Source: Theocolax elegans (lineage: Eukaryota; Arthropoda; Insecta; Hymenoptera; Cerocephalidae). Taken from it: a stretch of DNA of 64,000 nucleotides. Positions 45,781 to 57,719 of the stretch are shown here, in pieces; position 1 is the stretch's first letter; each line of letters starts with the position of its first letter. The notes under the pieces are model-generated. The model did not search any database, had not been told where the DNA came from, and was given only the letters and a program-made list of their open reading frames with translations. Both the position numbers and the translations under genes were made by a program. The stretch lies in assembly GCA_026168455.1 (NCBI GenBank), contig CM047427.1:38072905-38136904 (forward strand). Reading direction: 5' to 3'.

Positions 45781-46560
45781 AGACGTTTTCTTATAACCCT
45801 CTGTCTTCGGGTACTACTCATTATGATTATCCACCGAACACACTAACGTGATCAGCTCTCTCAATACTACTTTGAATCTCAGCGGTTTCAAAAATGTCTT
45901 GTGGTTTTAATATATTTCTCTCAACACGACTGTATAGTACGGTGGTTGGGGAAAGTGTCTCGTTCTTTTTCTCCGATTCGTATTATCCGTTACCGATAGT
46001 AGAGCTAGTTGTTCTCCCTTTCCCCTATCCTATCCGCTAGATCGGTAGTAGTAGACGTACCGCGTCGGTAATTGTCGGTAACGCCACCTATTTTTCTTCC
46101 AACTCCGTAGACGTACGTGCAGCTCCCCGCTCTCACCTATACTCGACTTGCGCGTGCAGTGTGCACTCCGTCACTCTCGTACTAGACGCACGCGATCGAC
46201 ATCTCTCCGTCTCACTCGATTTCTCACGCGCACGCGGTGATCGGTGTCGTCGGCAGCTTGCTGATACTCTTATGATGTCGCCACCGGACGGTGTATCGGA
46301 CCGGTATACACGGGTTAGAACATTGTCGCTGGCCGCTTCGCTCGTACCGCTGATATTCGTACGCATTCTGCCCGATGTTTTGTAATATCAACAACCGTCA
46401 ATCCTTTCCTAGTAAACGTTGGTTAACGATTTCGCGGTGATAAGAGTAGCTCGGGACGGTATTCGCAAGTTACCGCAATCTTAAACTCATCTGTCACTTC
46501 CCTGCATCAATCTCTCTCATGCTATCTCATTTCCTCTCATCATTTTTACAACACAGAACC
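45780..46560. promoter_or_regulatory. CpG-rich island, possible promoter or 5' UTR
   Basis: Base composition rises sharply relative to both sides, with many CG dinucleotides and TCTC-rich stretches between 45,950 and 46,460. Overlapping ORFs exist on both strands (46,161-46,385 plus; 46,133-46,366 minus), which high GC alone explains; neither resembles a known protein. It could be the first-exon region of a host gene or a diverged LTR. Confidence 0.35.
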
Positions 46561-47578
46561 ATTCCTTTCTTCTATTATTAATCACGTGGGTCTTGCCTCA
46601 CATGCGAATATTTATAAATTTTTACAATATGCAAAAAAGTTACGAACGATTACTACTTATTTTATTACGCTACATGTGCAAATATCTTAATAATTCCGAT
46701 TTTGCCCTGCAGGAACTGCAAATCTTTTTTTTTTTCTTCTAAAAATCTGACCTGGGCGCAATTTTTTGCAAGAACTTTGGAAAATCTGCTTATTCATATT
46801 TTTTCTTGAATATGTCATCGTCGAGAATTTTTTTGTGACTTTTTAAATACCGCAGGTGTAAATATAGACATTACAAACTTATAATATTATTATTTATTAC
46901 TTCATTATATGTCATTACTTTACTATCTTCTGAAGAAAGCGATATTTAAAAGTATTAACTTTTCCAAAATGATTCAATATATTGTTCTACATAGCTGCAC
47001 TGCAAAACAAAGTTTTAGACATAAAATTTATAAATTTTACAGAGTCAAAAGATGATTGAAAATGCAATTTTCTTATATTTTTCAAGGTTTTCTCGGCGAA
47101 ATATTGTTATAATAAATAGAAACTCTGTAAAATGATAGATAATTACATAACGAAGGGTAAGTAACTCCTGGTTTCGCGAACATTTGTTTTTTCGTCTGCT
47201 ATTTTGTGGCGTGAAATTTGAATTTTTAATTGAATATGATACCCCCTTAATGGGATGTCAGACCCAAGTTACGGACATCTACACCTTTCAACATAAGAAT
47301 TATGTTGGAAATATTGAATAAAAATCTGAAAAATTTATATATATAGTTTAAAACAAAAGGAAGGGCATGATTTTTCGATTTTTTAAAAAAAATTAAATTT
47401 CTTAATAATAATTGAATAAACAATTTTTGGTCGGTAATTATTGGTCTGAAAAGACATGAATTTCAAAGCAAAAATCAGATTTAAAAACTGGAAAAATTTG
47501 TGTATACTGTTTAAAACATGCCTAAGGGCACGGCATACTGAAATTTTTCAAAAATTTATTCTCTTGTTTATAAAAAAA
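46561..47578. other. AT-rich sequence without genes
   Basis: No feature is supported. The stretch ends at the Helitron 3' terminus. Confidence 0.5.
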
Positions 47579-48455
47579 CTAGCATCCCCCGGCGTGTCTT
47601 CGCCCACGCTACAGTTATAATAGGTTTATTTTTTACTACTTAAATCGGGTTATCACCCCCCCCCCCCGACACGATAGTTAATCACCCATTCTCCCGTATA
47701 AAAAAATATATTTTTCATTAAAATTGTTTTTTATTTAAAGTGCAAAATACTTAAAGTAAAATTTCAATTAAACCTGGCTGTTACACCCCCCGGTATTGTT
47801 TATCCATGCACTGTCTTACCACCAATTATTTTTCATCAATTTAATAAATGTCCAAGCAAGTAAAGGTTGCCAAAAAATTCTCCCCGTGTTCTAATGTCGT
47901 CGCCTTTACCGTATCTTTATTGAATATTTATTTGTTTTTACAATTATTTCGACTGACTTGATCGAATATTGACCATTAAAAATTAGTATTATACGACAAA
48001 TAAAGCAGAAAGATCAACTATGATTATTGTAACTCATCTCATTGCACACGTGAACGTGCCCGAAATAAAGCTTTAGAACTATCTTAGTTTTAAAACTTTA
48101 ATGCAGATGCATTTTTTAAAGACAGTCGCAAAATACGACAGTAGCGGAAAGCACGTGGCAGTAACACTACGTACAGTTTACAATAAGTATATCGAAGAAA
48201 AGCTATAGTGTAGTGAAGTCAGTTTCGAGGATATGTTAGTTTACCAGAAAGCCTTTGTCCTTCACTAAACTTTATCAGTATTCAGTTTATAGTACACGTT
48301 AATCTCAGACTGATAGTTCAAACGGTCATATCGCTAGATATCGCAGTTGTAGGTACATTGTTATATTGTTAGATATTTTAGTATGCTGTAATTTAAATAG
48401 CTTGATGGATATTCGTATTAGAAAATAATATTTTTTTAAATGTCGAATCGAATTA

Positions 48456-49408
48456 TTATAAAACTTCCGGATAAACAACATTTTTAGTAGTTTTTGTAGG
48501 TGAAGTCATTAAAATGAATTGATTCTTTGGGTTTCCAGTACGTGAAAATGCAACATATAGTTGCCCGTGTGAAAAACATTCTGAGCGTAAATCAATTCCG
48601 ACGTAATTATATGTTTGACCTTGGGATTTATTGATACTAATTGCAAATGAAAGTTTTATGGGAAATTGTAAACGTTTAAATTGAAACGGTAAATCTGTAG
48701 GGATCATTGGAATGCGCGGAATAAAAGCAGTCTCTCCAGCAGCAGGACCAGTCAATATGATGGCTTCAATAATGTTATTACGCTTCACTTTGCCTTGTAA
48801 TCTAGCACCATTACATAAATTAGGAGGTTGAAGATTGCGTAGTAATATTATTGGAGTTCCTATTTTAAGTTTTAAATTATGTGGAGGAAATCCTGCCGGA
48901 TGTAATGAATTAAGAAATTCTTGAGGATAATGTACAACGTCTTCAGTATTGACAATTGTATCAAAAGATAAATATTCTTTTATATCACCATTAAATTTAC
49001 CTAAAATATAATGATTAATTTCTTCAGCAAGAGCATTTCGTAGTGAAAAATAATATCAGGATAAACTTTCGATATAAGATCATCCAGAGTTGAAACAACT
49101 TGACCAAGATTATCTTCAATGTGAATGTAACTATTATTATTATCTATAGTACCATTTCCCATTTTTAATAATTGCTCGGAAAAGTCCGGGTTACCCCCAC
49201 CAAGATACGCTCTCATATTTGTGCGCAAATGTAAAGTTTCAACATTATTTCATATTTGCGATGATTTTAAACATGCTTTAACAATATCAGCTCTTGTTCC
49301 TTTTGTTATAACTGGTAAAGTCTGACGAAAATCGTCAGAAAAAACAAATGTTACACCACCCATTAACAAATTAACAGATCTGAGATCCCGTAAAGTTTTA
49401 TCAATAGC
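48456..49408 (-). pseudogene. Helitron helicase, C-terminal part
   Basis: After a stop in the AHI/AID stretch at about 49,408 the same frame continues with KTLRDLRSVNLLMGG, a DDFRQTLPVI motif (helicase motif III region) and RADIVKACL. Then come LRTNMRAYLGGGNPDF, a frameshifted middle, and 48,788-48,456 with LSFAISINKSQGQT (motif V) and GQLYVAFSRTGNP (motif VI). Motif content is complete but the reading frame has several interruptions. Confidence 0.8.
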
Positions 49409-50690
49409 TTATATATGTGCTCTATGAGTCATAGTACATTCATCCCATACAATAAGGATCGTTTCTTGGAGAATTTGGCCTGAAGGACCATTTTCACGAA
49501 TGGAACATACAAAATCTTGATCACAAAATACATTCAATGGTAACTTGAAAGTCGAATGCGCTGTTCTACCGCCTTTAAGAAGAGTTGCAGCAATGCCAGA
49601 AGATGCAACAGCTACGGCTATATTACTCGTTGATCGTATTTTGTCCAATAATAAATTAATTAAAAATGTTTTACCCGTTCCACCAGGGGCATCAATAAAA
49701 AAAACTTTTCCACATTTGTTAGCAGCACTATTGATAATAGCATCATATGCGTATTTTTGATCAGGTACTAATTTAGAGAAATTAACTTGAACATTATTTA
49801 TTAAGTCATCGATATTAAAGCGTGTAAAGGATTCTGTGAAAGGACTATTAGAAGGTTGTTCTTCACGAACTGGAGATTGCATTCCATATTCCTGTAGATA
49901 TTTTTCAGAAAGTTTCACAACTCTATCTTCTATTTCAATTAAACCTTGATTAAAAATATTATCAGAGTAAGTTAACGTGATATCGTTATTACGTTGACGT
50001 TCTTTGTGAAGAATATCTTCACATAAATCTTTTTGAAACCTTTCCCATAATAAAATAGGTTGAGGTGGTTGACAAAACACTAAAATAATAGCAAATAAGT
50101 GAATCTTTGAAGATGTTTGTGATATTGCAGCATCAACTAATGTGTTTTTCCATTGGTCATCACTTTCTAATAGTCCGAGCGCTTGACATGCTGCTTTAAA
50201 AGTGGGATATATTACACTATTAACTGTTTTAAGTGATTCAAATGAAGTTGGTCCACGAATATGGTGTAATAACATCCTTAGGTGAAAGCATTCGACTTGA
50301 TTAGGATGAACTGTGTAAACTCTACCTAAAGCAGCATCTTTTTTAATACCAGGATATCCTTCAACGTCTTGGCCACGTTTCCTTCTAGAAAATTTGTTAT
50401 TATTCCATACATAATATGTAGGAACCTCGTGATATAGTAATGTTTTAGCATAATCATCCGAAGAAGCCAAATCAAAGAAAGCAGTAAGTGTTGTACTCCG
50501 CGGATGTTCAAGGAATTGTTGAATGGTATCTTCAGTAAAATAATCACGTTGACAATTTTCTAAATGAACAGCTAAATGTACTACAGCTGGATACCTTTCA
50601 TGTATTGGAAAGTCGAAAAACCTCCACATTGCTTCTGAAGTGCATATGTAACGACCATTGATATAATTACTTCTGTAGAGGTTTAATTGC
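49409..50690 (-). pseudogene. Helitron helicase, N-terminal part with Walker motifs
   Basis: A long frame, open from about 50,690 (YINGRYICTSEAMW) and annotated from Met at 50,629, contains FPIHERYPAVVHLAVHLE, VHPNQVECFHLRMLL, the Pif1 entry LVPDQKYAYDAI and Walker A DAPGGTGKTFL. It continues with AVASSGIAATLL, RTAHSTFKLPL, and Walker B-like ILIVWDECTM near its end. This is the segment that follows Rep in Helitron proteins. About 420 residues are uninterrupted, the best preserved coding stretch in the element. Confidence 0.9.
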
Positions 50691-50696
50691 TTTAAA

Positions 50697-50725
50697 AAAA
50701 AATAAAAAAAAAAAAAAAAAAAAAA
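50697..50725 (+). repeat. Poly(A)/poly(T) tract at the Rep deletion point
   Basis: A nearly pure A tract (T on the coding strand) lies exactly between the N-terminal Helitron region, ending like HFLDNCRQYNAF, and the post-Rep helicase sequence. In intact Helitrons several hundred codons, including the HUH motif and catalytic Tyr, lie here. Confidence 0.85.
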
Positions 50726-50739
50726 TGCATTATATTGCC

Positions 50740-51231
50740 TGCAATTATCAAGAAAATGTGCTGAATCCCTATGAATACCTAATATTAAATCTTATATAAA
50801 CTGCGGAGGCTCTTCTAATAGTGGAAGATGTACTTTACCATTAGCACAACAATCTTATTCATTTCACCTATTTGAATATCTTTAAAACCTGCATAATCTA
50901 ATTCAGGTTGATATTCAAATGCAGATCTTTGACCACAAATATTTTGTAAGGTACGTTGATTGTTAGTATTACGCAATCGTTGATTTGCAAGCCTTTGAAT
51001 TCTTTCATCAATAGACTCTCGACGTCTACTAACAGAAGTTTGCATTCGTTGAGTTAACAAACGTAACTCTCTTTGAGAATCTGTTTCTCGAGAAAGTCGC
51101 AATGTTTGTTGTGAAGACATTTGCGACAATCGAGATTCACGATCATCACCACTTTCATTAAGTCGTCGATCTCTCATTGCTCTAGTTCGAGCAGTTCTTC
51201 TCGACTAATTAGTTTTAATAGTTTTAGGCAT
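50740..51231 (-). pseudogene. Helitron protein, N-terminal region
   Basis: The start MPKTIKTN at 51,231 is followed by a stop. Then comes an Arg/Glu-rich region (MRDRRLNESGDDRESRLSQM; RETDSQRELRLLTQRMQ; RRRESIDERIQRLANQ), a characteristic Helitron N-terminal feature. After it lie the remnants of the zinc-finger-like segment (ANGKVHLPLLEEPP, LILGIHRDSAHFL) in a shifted frame. It breaks off at the homopolymer before Rep. Confidence 0.75.
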
Positions 51232-51798
51232 TTTGATTTTTGCAATAAATGCAAGTAAAAATAATGCCGAAATGACGAATACATCAATGACTCGAGGCGT
51301 ATTAATATTGTCTGCGTGCAAATTTTGTAATGGGAATAGTAAAACCGATCGCCACCTATCGGTCGTTGAGCGAAGCATGCGCATTGTATAGCGCCGACCG
51401 CAGAACACCTTCAATATAGTCCCATGTTTTTTTTCACAAATAATGCATTAAAAAAATGAATATTTATATAGCCTATGTCACTCCAGATGTTATAACAAAT
51501 CTATATGCAAAGTTTCAAAATATTTGGTTTAGTAGTTTTTGCGTTTATTGGTTACATATAAACAAACCTTCTCTCTTTATATATTAGTAAGATATTAAAA
51601 ATGACCATTTTCTGAGTACGACATCCCCTTAAATTTGTAAGATCTACATTTTCATTATTTATAAGTACAAAGAATGTTCTGTTTAGGAAAACAATGAAGA
51701 TGACGTAGAGTATTAAGATGCGAAATTTCTTTTTAATTTTAATTATCAATTTACATTACTTATAGTTATAAAAAAATTCATTAATTTTAATATAAAAG

Positions 51799-52487
51799 GT
51801 GAGTCAAAAGTTCCGGGACGCCATAATAATTCGGCAAATATGCATTTTCGAAGAAAATGTTTTCGACAAAAGTTGTATGATATTTCCTGGGCTATCTGAT
51901 GGTGACCTTGAATTTGACCTTGCACCTGACCTTCGAGGGCATTTGAAGGGCGAGTCGAGTTTAAAATTATAATCTTCATTTTTATGGCAGAAATGAAAAG
52001 CTGGTGAAATTCCCTATCCAATGATATGCATAACATAGGGGATCAAACGTGATCCAAAGGTCATTTGAAGGTTTAATGTCCTTACACTCCAACAATATGG
52101 ACATTCATAAAAATTGCACATTTAAGGGCGCTAAAAACTTAACGGGGTCACTGAACCAGAATCTGGGATCGGTTTGCTCTATCCTGCATTCTGTGACCAA
52201 GCATTCGATCTTCAAATGATCTTTGGATCACCCCCTACGTTACGCATATCATTGGATAAGGAATTTCACCAGCTTTTCATTTCTGCCATAAAAAATGGAT
52301 GCTCTAATTTTAAAAACTCGACTCGACCTTCAAATGACCTTGTAGGTCAAGTTCATGGTCAAATTCAAGGTCACCATCAGATAGCCAAGGAAACATCATA
52401 CAACTTTTGTCGAAAACATTTTCTTCGAAAATGCATATTTGCCGAATTATTATGCCGTCCCCGACTTTTGACACATTCTGTATATAA
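51799..52487. mobile_element. Palindromic MITE related to the mariner ends
   Basis: The left arm starts GGTGAGTCAAAAGTTCCGGG and the right arm ends with an inverted near-copy (CGACTTTTGACACATTCTG). Arms of about 300 bp pair, with CGGCAAATATGCATTTTCGA present in both. The outer 50 bp resemble the left end of the mariner copies at 28,001 and 29,735, so it is probably a non-autonomous relative. The two ORFs over the arms (96 and 106 codons) are mirror images and not genes. Sequence 51,421-51,798 shows nothing. Confidence 0.85.
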
Positions 52488-52489
52488 AT

Positions 52490-53616
52490 CGTAAGTGTTG
52501 TTTGCGTTGTAAATGGTTACAAATTTTTTCGCGTTGTAAATAATGAAAGTATTTTTTTTTCGCGGAGTATATGATAAAAGCTTTTATCGTATAGTAAATG
52601 AAAAGTGTGTTTTCTCTCACGTATCATCGATATATAGTCGGTGGACATGTGGCGGCAACACCTACTTTATCATCAACCAGGGCAATTAATTATTCGTTGT
52701 AAGCGCCTTTCGAGGTCCAGATGGTGATTTGTTGTGTGATTTAACCAAAAATTGATGACTTGTTATTGGTTATTTAGCTTTGATAGAAAGAAGACCAAGG
52801 CCACTACGCGTATCGAACACGCAATTAAATACCTGAATTAATGCCGTATGATACGAAGTAGTAAGTGATAGATATTGATAGTAATAGAGTAAAGGTAATA
52901 ATTCATCTCTTGAGAGAATGAATCCATGCCGCGTTGTTTTCTAAGGGTTCTTCATTATCGTGAGAGTTAAGTATTTAGTAAGCGTTATGTTGCAGCCATT
53001 TGTGAGACGAGATTTAAAGTAATGTAGAAACAGACGAACCGAAATTTGTAGAGTTAGACGAGTATTAATTATTTACAGTTAGCCTAAACAGACGGCCGAT
53101 TTATTGTTTGTTTGTTAACTTTAGATTTATTTGCCTAACGGACGGAGAGTAGTATCGAGAGAGTAGTAGAGTGATCGGTCGCGCACGTAAATTTAAAATT
53201 TAAAATGAATGTTTAATTTTGTGAACGATTATTATTATCCGGACGCCGGACATCGACCGACGGACACCGGAGGACCAACGGCGTATGTTGGACGCCAGAC
53301 GTCGGACCTGAATGCCTGTCGACGTACGTGAGATAGTCCATCACCGAACGACGTACGCCGAACGGGGGGTTAGCGAACGTGGATGCCAAACGCCTATCAA
53401 CAATACACTTTGGTTAATGAGAAGAAAAAGATATAGCCTGGCAAAGATAAAGAACTTCTATGAAAATGACACCAAATAAAAATTATGATTTGTTCATCAA
53501 ATTTCAATAAAAAATACTACTCTATTTAAGTGAGCTTTGTGTTCTTCTTAATGGTTTAATGTTAATACTAAATTAACCACAATTTGGTGTACAATACAAA
53601 ATTTGAATTATTATTA
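52490..53616. other. Mixed-composition sequence with no recognisable gene
   Basis: 52,500-53,200 contains moderately GC-rich stretches. 53,220-53,400 is rich in GGACGCCGG / CGACGGACACCGG-like repeats of uneven spacing. I find no CCT3 upstream exon here. An LTR or 5' UTR origin is possible but neither can be shown. Confidence 0.4.
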
Positions 53617-55851
53617 CCCTACTGAAAATATTTGCGCAATTAATAGCGCAACTTTTGACGCAACTTTTTGCGCTACTTTTTACGTGTCTTTATCGAGCCA
53701 AAAGTTACGCCATAAATTGCGCTACTATATTGAAAATTTGAAATATATATATATAAATTTCTAATATTTTGATGAATGCAATCAAATAAAAAAAATGCAT
53801 ATTAATAAAGTTATATTTATTTATTTAACTAAAAGCTCCAAATTTTGAAAGACAAGATTTTTTGTTTTAAACTCTTACCTCGAGGTTTTTCCAAATTCAA
53901 GATGGCAGCATCCAAGATGGTAATATATATATAAGAGAAAATTTTTTGATATTTCGATATTATTCCATAAACAATGTTTTATGATGAATGTTTATCAACA
54001 TTGGACATACGGCGTAGTTTTTACCATTTCAAGATGGCGGACCCAATATAGCGGCAAGAAATTTGGCAAATTCTTCGATTTTTATGAAATTCGATTTACA
54101 GGGATTTCTTGGATCGCTGATTACGAAATCGTTATTAGTTTTTACAAATTTGAGATGGCGGATCCAATATAGCGGCAAAAAATTTTGCAAATTGTTGAAT
54201 TTCTATAAAATTTGATTTACAGGGGTTTCTTGGGACGCTGATTACAAATACGTTATCACTTTCAACAAATTCAAGATGGCGGACCCAATATAGCGGCAAG
54301 AAATTTTGCAAATTGTTGGATTTCTATGTAATTTGATTTACAGGGGTTTTCTGGGTCGCTGGTTACAAATTCGTTGTTAGTTTTTATTTACATATTCAAT
54401 ATAGGATAGAAACCAATATGGTGACCACAAGTTCTATTTATGTTAAATTTAGTTTAAAAGGTTTTTTGGGCCACGGATTACGGATCCGTAATGATGACTT
54501 ATGTGCAGCATGCTTTCCTCATGAAATAAATAGTCGTAAATATTCCTCAACGAAAATATTAAAAGAAAACAAAACAAAGAAATTACAAAAAAAACTTACT
54601 GAATTACGTGTCTTTTCATGCGATGTGAGCTGGGAAACGTGACTCCTTGGCTAAACGACGTAAAATCAGCGACCTATAAAGTTAATTTAAAGAAAACTAT
54701 AAGACAAAAACACAACTGGATTATGTTATATACTTTTAAAATTTTTGTGTTCTTTTGTTCAGAGGCAAATAATGTAAAGTAAGAAAAAAGAATATATATA
54801 TATTATTACTTTTTATATTTAAATAAAATGTTATGATGATATTTAAGGAAATAGGCATATTTTTATATAAAATACGTTTTATTAAGGCCGTATATAAAAT
54901 ATTATAATTAAATACAAATGATTTCGATGGAAGCCAGTCATTAAATTATAATCATAGATCTTAATTAAAAATAAATCAGTTTACAATTTTAATAAATAGT
55001 AAATTCAATGTAGATAATTTAATAGTGCAATTTATTAGGTACTGGTATAATGAATTTTTGTTCATCGATGTCAATTGATACGCATTATTCTCCATATCTG
55101 TTCTGTTTTAATACAAATTTCGTTGCTGCTGCAACGTCTCGAAATATACTTGAGTAATGATTCAAAGTTGCTTTCTAACCTGACAAATAATTATTTCTTT
55201 ATCATTAACATCTACAATGAAGTCTATTAACGAATAATAACTAACGAATTATTATAATGAATTCGTAATCAGCGATCCAAGAAATCCCTGTAAATCGAAT
55301 TTCATAAAACTAGAAGAATTTGCCAAATTTCTTGCCGCTATATTGGGTCCGCCATCTTGATATGGTAAAAAGTACGCCGTATGTCCAATGTTGATAAACA
55401 TTCATCATAAAACATTGTTTATGGAATAATATCGAAATATCAAAAAATTTTCTCCTATTTATATATTACCATCTTAGATGCTGCCATCTTGAATTTGGAA
55501 AAACCTCGAAGTAAGAGTTTAAAACAAAAAATCTTGTCTTTCAAAATTTGGAGTTTTTAGTTAAATAAATAAATATAACATTATTAATATGCATTTTTTT
55601 TATTTGATTGCATTCATCAAAATATTAGAAATTTTTTAAAGTTAGATTCATGTTGAAAATTGCAATTGAAAATCACATAAAAAAGATCTTAAGGCATTTT
55701 CTATTATAAAATTATATATATATATATAATTTTTTTTTTCAAATTTTCAATATAGTAGCGCAATTTATGGCGCAACTTTTGGCTCAATAAAGACACGTAA
55801 AATGTTGCGCAAAAAGTTGCGTCAAAAGTTGCGCATACATTTTCAGTTGGG
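53617..55851. mobile_element. Long-TIR DNA element with GCGCAA-rich ends
   Basis: The ends CCCTACTGAAAAT and ATTTTCAGTTGGG are 2,235 bp apart with TA on each outer side. TIRs of about 600 bp contain several GCGCAACTTTT motifs, an ATATAT block and a run of AAGATGGC. The unique centre (about 54,390-55,250) carries a 74-codon frame (54,418-54,642) that I do not recognise. The element lies about 80 bp upstream of the CCT3 exon acceptor, so it would be in an intron if the gene is functional. Confidence 0.8.
54030..54390 (+). repeat. Tandem repeat, about 121-bp unit, three copies
   Basis: GATGGCGGA(C/T)CCAATATAGC recurs at 54,033, 54,153 and 54,275. Between them GATTTACAGGG and CGCTG(A/G)TTAC also repeat. 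The right TIR contains only one such unit (about 55,260-55,370), so the repeats extend the left arm only. Confidence 0.8.
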
Positions 55852-55930
55852 TATGTATAATAGTATGTAATTGTATTTCTATAATATCGTAATTAAATTA
55901 TCGCTATCTATAATTTAACTTATTTTTCAG

Positions 55931-56440
55931 GCGATTGCCGACGTCATTCGAACATGCTTAGGGCCACAGGCTATGCTGAAAATGTTAATGGATCCAGTAG
56001 GTGGTATAGTAATGACTAATGATGGTAATGCTATATTGCGTGAAATTACAGTCCAACATCCAGCTGGAAAATCAATGATTGAAATTGCTAGAACTCAAGA
56101 TGAAGAAGTTGGTGATGGAACTACTTCTGTAATAGTACTAGCTGGAGAGATTCTAGCAAATGCTGAACCATTTTTAGACCAAGGAATGCATCCCACTGTT
56201 ATTATTAAAGCATACAGACAAGCACTTGAAGATATTATTATTATATTAAATGAACATTTATGTTTTCCTATTGATTGTAAGGACAAAACAAAGCTTACGC
56301 AAGTAATTAAGTCTTGCATTGGCACTAAGTTTATTGGTCATTGGTCGGATTTAATTTGTGAAATAGCATTAGAAGCAGTTCGGATGATCATGGTTGAACA
56401 AGTTAACTATCCAGAAATAGACATTAAAAGATACATAAAG
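55931..56440 (+). CDS. CCT3: T-complex protein 1 subunit gamma (CCT3), single internal exon
   Basis: A TTATTTTTCAG acceptor precedes and AAG/GTGAGA follows an open 510-bp exon, phase 0 at both ends, 170 codons. It begins AIADVIRTCLGPQAMLKMLM and contains DPVGGIVMTNDGNAILREI, the nucleotide-site motif GDGTT in DEEVGDGTTSVIVLAGE, HPTVIIKAYR, and EIDIKRY at the end. That order matches residues about 33-200 of eukaryotic CCT gamma, a subunit of the cytosolic TRiC chaperonin that folds actin and tubulin. The stretch before EIDIKRY (VRMIMVEQVNYP) is unusual for CCT3. Neither the preceding N-terminal exon nor the next one (expected to begin VEKIPGG) is found nearby. It may be a gene with large introns, a diverged paralogue or an exon fragment. 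Confidence 0.85.
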
Positions 56441-56884
56441 GTGAGACTTTATATAATTGTAAACAATAATAATTTTTAGGTATAGCTATAAGGTAATCTT
56501 AAGTACAATTAATTAAAACTATAAGTAGAGGTTATGATTTCAAATGTTAATCTATTGACGCCCAAACGGAGAAAATTTTTTTTTGATTATCGTAGTTGTT
56601 ATTTTATGCATAAGTCGTAGCCTACCGTGATACTGATATTTTCTATATAGTTTTAGATTCATTGACTTATCTAATTTTTAAAGGTTAAGACTTTGAATGT
56701 AGAAAATGAAATAAAATTATTGTTTTTTTATTAAATATTATATATTTATATATTCAAAAATGCATATAAATCATTAGGATTGTCCATGTTCGTTTTCTAA
56801 ATAGTAGTACTTTAACTCGTACGAATTAATCAAATTTCCAAAAAGTTAAGTTATGTTCAATCTCACGTGTGAGTTTTATATCGA

Positions 56885-57073
56885 AGGTTCCAATCCGAAA
56901 GGTCTTATCTCGCGAAACCAAATAGAAAGGTCTTATCTCGCGAAACATTATTATTTATATATTATTTATGTATTATATTATCGTTATTAGTCCGACATAA
57001 TTAATGTTTCCACTACTAATTGTAAATTAAAAATTTTCAGTTGAGCTAAGACCTTTCGGATTGGAGCCATCGA
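56885..57073. mobile_element. Small palindromic MITE
   Basis: GGTTCCAATCCGAAAGGTCT at the left pairs with AGACCTTTCGGATTGGAGCC at the right, about 190 bp apart. The left arm contains an internal direct duplication of GAAAGGTCTTATCTCGCGAA. The flanking stretches 56,441-56,884 and 57,074-57,239 show no gene. Confidence 0.75.
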
Positions 57074-57239
57074 TATTTAGTTTTCTTCAACCTTTGTGCG
57101 AATAATCTATCTTCATATTTAATATGACTAGATTTTTCAATACTATTTTCCGTACTTTCACTTCAATGAAGAAAGAATATTCGCATATGGGTTCAGGAAA
57201 ACTAAACTGCTCTGAAAAAATAATAATGTATTTTTCACT

Positions 57240-57719
57240 TTAGCAGATAAGGGTAAGGTCACAGTTGCAATTGATAATGAAACTTATAAGAATAAAATGC
57301 TTAAACTTATTTTGGATAATAGTACTTATAAACAAGTAGATAAAAATAAAAAACCACTTATAAAATACAGAAAGAAACACAAAGAATAATGCTAAGATGG
57401 AACGAATTAGAATTGTCAGATAAAAAATACAATAACAATGCACTTACACAAATGGACACTTTATTACCAAAGATTGCTGGTTCAAATTATCAAAAATTAT
57501 TGACAAGATACTTTCTAATAGTATTAGTAAACCTAAATCATATGTTAAAAATTGTCATTGTCAAGATTTAATTAAAATAATACCCAACACTATCGTACCA
57601 GTAAATCATATTTTAGTTTCTTTAGATGTTGTTACGCTATTTACTAATATGCCTACTGAACCTGTAATAGAAATCATTGAAAGAAGATATTTAGTAACAC
57701 AAAATATAATATACCTTTA
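57240..57719 (+). pseudogene. Penelope-like retroelement RT fragment
   Basis: The reading begins ADKGKVTVAIDNETYKNKML, continues LDNSTYKQV, and after frame changes gives LPKI and, near 57,615-57,680, LVSLDVVTLFTNMPTEPVIE. ADKG and SLDVVSLFTNVP-type phrases are hallmarks of the N-terminal RT region of Penelope-like elements. It has several frameshifts and is truncated at both ends; the GIY-YIG endonuclease is absent. Confidence 0.75.

Larger units (their letters stand above)
47579..51420 (-). mobile_element. Helitron, deleted for the Rep domain
   Basis: On the minus strand the 3' end is a hairpin (GCGTG, GGCGAAGA loop, CACGC; 47,592-47,609), about nine bases, then CTAG and T, the canonical Helitron terminus. 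The coding order on that strand is an N-terminal region (51,231-50,740), a homopolymer, then Pif1-type helicase (50,690-48,456). The 5' boundary near 51,410-51,420 is estimated. Helitrons use an HUH Rep nuclease fused to a helicase for rolling-circle transposition. The HUH part is absent here, so this copy is non-autonomous. Confidence 0.85.

Noticed and set aside
46133..46385. Overlapping ORFs on both strands as a host gene
   Set aside because: Both are explained by high GC reducing stop codons; neither shows splice sites or known motifs.
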